Source: Sphingobium sp. (GTDB lineage Bacteria > Pseudomonadota > Alphaproteobacteria > Sphingomonadales > Sphingomonadaceae). Taken from it: DNA of 17,419 nt. Made by a program: the position numbers and the translations under genes. Location of the stretch: contig NZ_QFOA01000072.1 of assembly GCF_003248505.1 (NCBI RefSeq), positions 1 to 17,419 on the forward strand. The letters run 5' to 3'. The first letter of the stretch is position 1; every line of letters starts with the position of its first letter. Below are positions 14,302 through 17,419 of this stretch, piece by piece. The notes below the pieces were generated by a model. The model did not search any database, was not told where the DNA came from, and saw nothing but the letters and a program-made list of their open reading frames with translations.

Positions 14302-15000
14302 TCAGTCTTCGACATCGGTTCTCAGCCGGTAGCCGATGCCCAGTTCGTTGCCGATGATGCGCGGTTGCTGGGGATCCGTTTCCAGCTTCTGGCGCAGGGT
14401 GCGGACAAGGACGCGCAGATATTCCACATGATGTTCGTGCTCATTGGGCCAGACATGCGCCATGATCTGGGCATGGGTGATGACCCGGCCCGGGAATTTG
14501 GCCAGCTGGGACAGGACGCCATATTCCTTGGGAGTGAGGTGCACTTCGCGCCCCCCCTTGCGCACCAAGCGTGAGAGGAGGTCGATTTCCACGTCCCCGG
14601 CATTGACGGTCGTCGCTCCTCCCTCGCGCGTCACCCGGTTGCGCAGCGCGACCCGGACGCGCGCGAGCAGTTCGTCGGTATCGAACGGTTTGGTGAGATA
14701 ATCGTCCGCGCCAAGGTCGAGCGCGGCGACCTTTTCGTCAGTGGCGTCGCGGGCGGACACGACGATAAGGGTGGTGTCGCTGTGCTGCTTGAAGAGCGGC
14801 ACGAGTTCCAGCCCGTCGCGATCGGGGAGCCCGAGGTCGAGCAGGCTGATGTCGGGACGCTCCTGACGCAAGAGATCCAGCGCTTCGCGCGCGGTGGCGG
14901 CTTCGACGGTTATATAATCCGCGCGGGCCAGAGCGGCGTGGATGAGCTTGCGGATATGCGGTTCGTCATCGACGATCAGCACCTTGTGGCGTATCTTCAT
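14302..15000 (-). CDS. kdpE: Response regulator KdpE (OmpR/PhoB family)
   Basis: DNA-binding response regulator that, when phosphorylated by KdpD, activates the kdp potassium-transport operon. The 232 residues fit the family. Receiver domain, about 1-120: acidic pocket D11-D12, phosphoacceptor D55 in LLDLGLPDRDG, conserved Ser in VVSARDA and Lys in DDYLTKPF. C-terminal winged helix, about 130-228: VHLTPKEYGVLSQLAKFPGRVITH, HVEYLRVLVRTLRQKLE and GIGYRLR, typical of KdpE. The ATG at 15000 overlaps the TGA of kdpD by four bases (ATGA), with GAGG 7 bases upstream inside kdpD, so translation is coupled. The frame stays open upstream of this ATG, but that region is kdpD in another frame. It converges on tRNA-Lys, with no clear terminator in the 30-base gap. 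Confidence 0.93.
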   Translation of the reverse strand: MKIRHKVLIVDDEPHIRKLIHAALARADYITVEAATAREALDLLRQERPDISLLDLGLPDRDGLELVPLFKQHSDTTLIVVSARDATDEKVAALDLGADDYLTKPFDTDELLARVRVALRNRVTREGGATTVNAGDVEIDLLSRLVRKGGREVHLTPKEYGVLSQLAKFPGRVITHAQIMAHVWPNEHEHHVEYLRVLVRTLRQKLETDPQQPRIIGNELGIGYRLRTDVED

Positions 15001-17419
15001 GGCATGTCCTCTGCGCGCAGATCGGCAAGGATCAGCGAATCCGGGATGGTGACGGTGAAACAGGCGCCGAGCGGATCGGCGTTGTTGGAGGCGGATACGG
15101 CCAGCCCCATCGCTTCGGCAAAACCCTTGACGATGGCGAGACCGAGACCGGTGCCGTGTTTGGCGCGATCGGATCCTTCGAAGCGGGTAAACGTGTCGAA
15201 CACACGCGATTCGACACCGGGCGGGATGCCCGGCCCCTGATCGACGACCGACAGCGCGATCGCGTCCGGCAGGCGACGACCGCGCACCAGCACGGGCGTG
15301 CCGGGGTCGGCATAGCGCCCGGCATTGTCGAGCAGGTTGATGAGGCAATGGTGAAGCAATGTCGGGTCCACCCGGACAAGGGGGATGTCGGGCAGGATGT
15401 CGACCTTCACCTCATGCCCGGCGAGCGACTGGCGGGTGTCGTGGACGGCGCTTGCCACCGCGTCGAACAGGTCGGTCGGCTCGACCTTCAGCGGCAGCGC
15501 GCCTGCCTCCACCCGCGCCATGTCGAGCAGGTTGGCGACGAAGCGGTTCAGCCGCCGGGCCTCGGTCTCGACCGTATCGATAAGCTCAGGCGTGGGGGAA
15601 CGGCGCAGTTCGTGCGCCGCCGACACGATGGTGGTGAGCGGCGTGCGCAAATCGTGGCTGACCGAGGACAGCAAGGCTGAGCGCAGCCGGTCCCTCTCCC
15701 GCACCTGCCGCGCGTCCAGCATTTCCTCCTCCAGCGCCATCCGGTCGAACGCGATGGACGCCTGATCGAGCAAACTCATGAGCAGCGGCCTCTGGTCCGA
15801 GCGCAGCGGCTCACCCGCATCGTCGCGCGCCACGCCCAGAACGCCCAGAACGCCGCGCGTGGTGCGCAGCGGATGGAACAGCCAGTCCGAAGCAGTCAGC
15901 GTCGACGAACCGCGCCCCGCAGGCTGTTCGTTGTCCATCGCCCATTGCGCCGCCGCCTTTTCGATCTGGTCCAGACGGTCCTCCGGCGGAAAGGCGGCGC
16001 GCAGTTGCGGGCCGTCGCGCGAGGGCAGCAGCAGGACAGTGCGAACGGACAGCAATCTGGACACCTCCGCGCAGATCGCCTGCATCAGTTCCTCACGGCT
16101 GACGGCGGCGGTCAACTGGCGCGAAAAACCCGCCAGCGCCGCATTCTGCCGCGCGCTCGATTGAGCGAGGTCGGCCTGCGCGCGGACGCGGGCCGCGAAC
16201 TGGCTGGTGACGATGGCGACGCCCAGCAGCACGAGGATGCTGACCACATTTTCGGGATTGTTGACGGTGAGGGTGCCGGTCGGCGGGAGGAAAAAGAAAT
16301 TATAGGCGAGGCTGGCGAGCAGGCCCGAAGCAAGCCCGGTACGCAGGCCATAGCTTGCCGCCGCGAACATGACCGGGATGAGGAAGAGAAGCGAGATGTT
16401 TCCCAGGTCGATGACTTCGATCAGCAGACGGCCGACGAAGGTGGTCGCCGCGATCATAAGAATCGACCACAGATAGTCGACCGGCCGTCCCCATGCCGAC
16501 CCTCTCCATCTGACCGAAGATTTCGGGTGTCCATCGGACGCGTCGCCGGGCAGTACATGGACCGCCACGTCGCCGATATCGCGCACCAGCCGGTCGACGA
16601 CCGAACCATGGCGCAGTTCGAACCACCATGGACGGGCCGATTTGCCGATCACGATCTGAGTTGCGCGCGCGTCCTCCACGCAATGGCGCAACCCCTCCAC
16701 CACCGATGGCGCGGGAATCGTGGAGGTGCTGGCCCCCAGGCGCGATGCAAGCGCCATGGTATCGGCCAGTTGTTCGCGTTCGGCCTGGGTGAAGTGCAGG
16801 CTGCGCTGCGTTTCGATGTGGACCGCCGACCACGGGGCCCTGAGCGCGTCGGCAAGGCGCTTGGCGGCACGCACAAGCCCCTGCGCGCCGGGCACTTCGC
16901 TGATGGCGACGACCACTCGCTCGCCCGCAGCGAAGCTGCCCGCCAGCGCATGGGCACGGACATAATCCAACATCTGCGCATCGACCGCCTGCGCAGCCCG
17001 GCGCAGCGCCATTTCGCGCAGCGCAGTGAGGTTGGACTTGGAAAAGAAATGATTGAGCGCGCGGCTGGCTTCGGCGGGGATATAGACCTTCCCCTCCTTC
17101 AGCCGCTCGATGAGTTCGTCGGGCGGGATATCGACGACTTCGATCTCCGCCATTTCAAGGATGGAGTCGGGCACCGTCTCGCGCACCCGCACCCGCGTGA
17201 AGGATGCGACGACGTCGTTCAGGCTTTCGATATGCTGGATGTTGACGGTGGAATAAACGTCGATCCCTGCATTCAGCAGTTCCTCGACATCCTGATAGCG
17301 TTTGGGATGGCGGCTACCCGGTGCGTTGGTATGAGCGAGTTCGTCGACGAGGACGAGGCGCGGCTGACGGGCCAGCACCGCGTCGATGTCCATTTCCCCC
17401 AGCCTGTGCCCCTGATGAT
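14997..17419 (-). CDS. kdpD: Sensor histidine kinase KdpD, 5' end beyond the window
   Basis: Membrane sensor kinase/phosphatase for potassium limitation, partner of KdpE. The last 807 residues are present. The frame is open to the window edge (HRLGEMDID precedes the conserved part), so the N-terminus with its Walker A motif lies outside. Order: the KdpD domain with LVLVDELAHTNAPGSRHPKR (about 17360-17300); a universal-stress-protein-like domain with VVVAISEVPGAQ (about 16930-16550); four DUF4118-type membrane helices with YNFFFLPPTGTLTV (about 16490-16200); a GAF-like region (about 16100-15770); HisKA with phosphorylated His at 15654-15656 in SHDLRTPLTT; HATPase with N box LINLLDNAGRYA, VDQGPGIPPG and GTGLGLAIVKG (about 15360-15120). 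All kinase boxes are intact. kdpFABC is likely beyond the window edge, which is inference from the usual kdp order. Confidence 0.95.
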   Translation of the reverse strand, partial: HQGHRLGEMDIDAVLARQPRLVLVDELAHTNAPGSRHPKRYQDVEELLNAGIDVYSTVNIQHIESLNDVVASFTRVRVRETVPDSILEMAEIEVVDIPPDELIERLKEGKVYIPAEASRALNHFFSKSNLTALREMALRRAAQAVDAQMLDYVRAHALAGSFAAGERVVVAISEVPGAQGLVRAAKRLADALRAPWSAVHIETQRSLHFTQAEREQLADTMALASRLGASTSTIPAPSVVEGLRHCVEDARATQIVIGKSARPWWFELRHGSVVDRLVRDIGDVAVHVLPGDASDGHPKSSVRWRGSAWGRPVDYLWSILMIAATTFVGRLLIEVIDLGNISLLFLIPVMFAAASYGLRTGLASGLLASLAYNFFFLPPTGTLTVNNPENVVSILVLLGVAIVTSQFAARVRAQADLAQSSARQNAALAGFSRQLTAAVSREELMQAICAEVSRLLSVRTVLLLPSRDGPQLRAAFPPEDRLDQIEKAAAQWAMDNEQPAGRGSSTLTASDWLFHPLRTTRGVLGVLGVARDDAGEPLRSDQRPLLMSLLDQASIAFDRMALEEEMLDARQVRERDRLRSALLSSVSHDLRTPLTTIVSAAHELRRSPTPELIDTVETEARRLNRFVANLLDMARVEAGALPLKVEPTDLFDAVASAVHDTRQSLAGHEVKVDILPDIPLVRVDPTLLHHCLINLLDNAGRYADPGTPVLVRGRRLPDAIALSVVDQGPGIPPGVESRVFDTFTRFEGSDRAKHGTGLGLAIVKGFAEAMGLAVSASNNADPLGACFTVTIPDSLILADLRAEDMP

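Noticed and set aside
15001..15348. Upstream in-frame extension of kdpE.
   Set aside because: It lies inside kdpD in another frame, and the KdpE family start is the ATG at 15000.
1..17419. Search for CRISPR arrays, IS elements, phage genes, toxin-antitoxin pairs or defence systems.
   Set aside because: No direct repeat arrays, transposase motifs or such gene families were seen; the content is core housekeeping and envelope genes.

Overview
The window is high-GC (about 60-65% in most stretches I counted) and reads as core chromosome of an alphaproteobacterium, most likely Sphingomonadaceae. This rests on protein-level resemblance and gene set (glyQ-glyS next to pyruvate phosphate dikinase, a Ctc/TL5-type L25 next to pth, a DUF3391/HD-GYP protein) and is inference, not a database match. 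There is no insertion sequence, phage gene, CRISPR array, toxin-antitoxin pair or defence locus. There is no intergenic stretch over 300 bases.

Layout. A small membrane-anchored helix-hairpin-helix protein (48-551, +) converges on ppdK (612-3287, -); both end at a shared bidirectional terminator (574-605). Upstream of ppdK on the same strand lies glyQ-glyS (6427-3450), the two subunits of bacterial glycyl-tRNA synthetase, overlapping at stop and start. Divergent from glyQ are two tandem TraB/GumN-family genes (6575-7462 and 7467-8345), one with a cleavable signal peptide and one a lipoprotein. They converge on a minus-strand run: a DUF2490 exported protein (8355-9035), phosphoglucomutase pgm (9142-10773), a DUF3391/HD-GYP cyclic-di-GMP phosphodiesterase (10852-12123), pth (12188-12757) and rplY (12847-13488). 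folK (13656-14153, +) and a tRNA-Lys(UUU) gene (14196-14271, +) follow, then kdpE and the 5'-truncated kdpD (14302 to the window end, -), the potassium-responsive two-component pair.

Functionally, glyQS, rplY, pth and tRNA-Lys serve translation. ppdK and pgm sit at PEP/pyruvate and glucose-phosphate nodes, folK in folate synthesis. The HD-GYP protein, KdpDE and the TraB/DUF2490 proteins are signalling or envelope functions.

I see no clear previously undescribed system. The points most worth checking are: a low-GC patch and an apparent 17-residue insertion in glyS; an 11-bp perfect inverted repeat bracketing the predicted rplY promoter, beside a leader hairpin; a terminator placed just ahead of pth; and the tandem TraB pair with different predicted anchoring.
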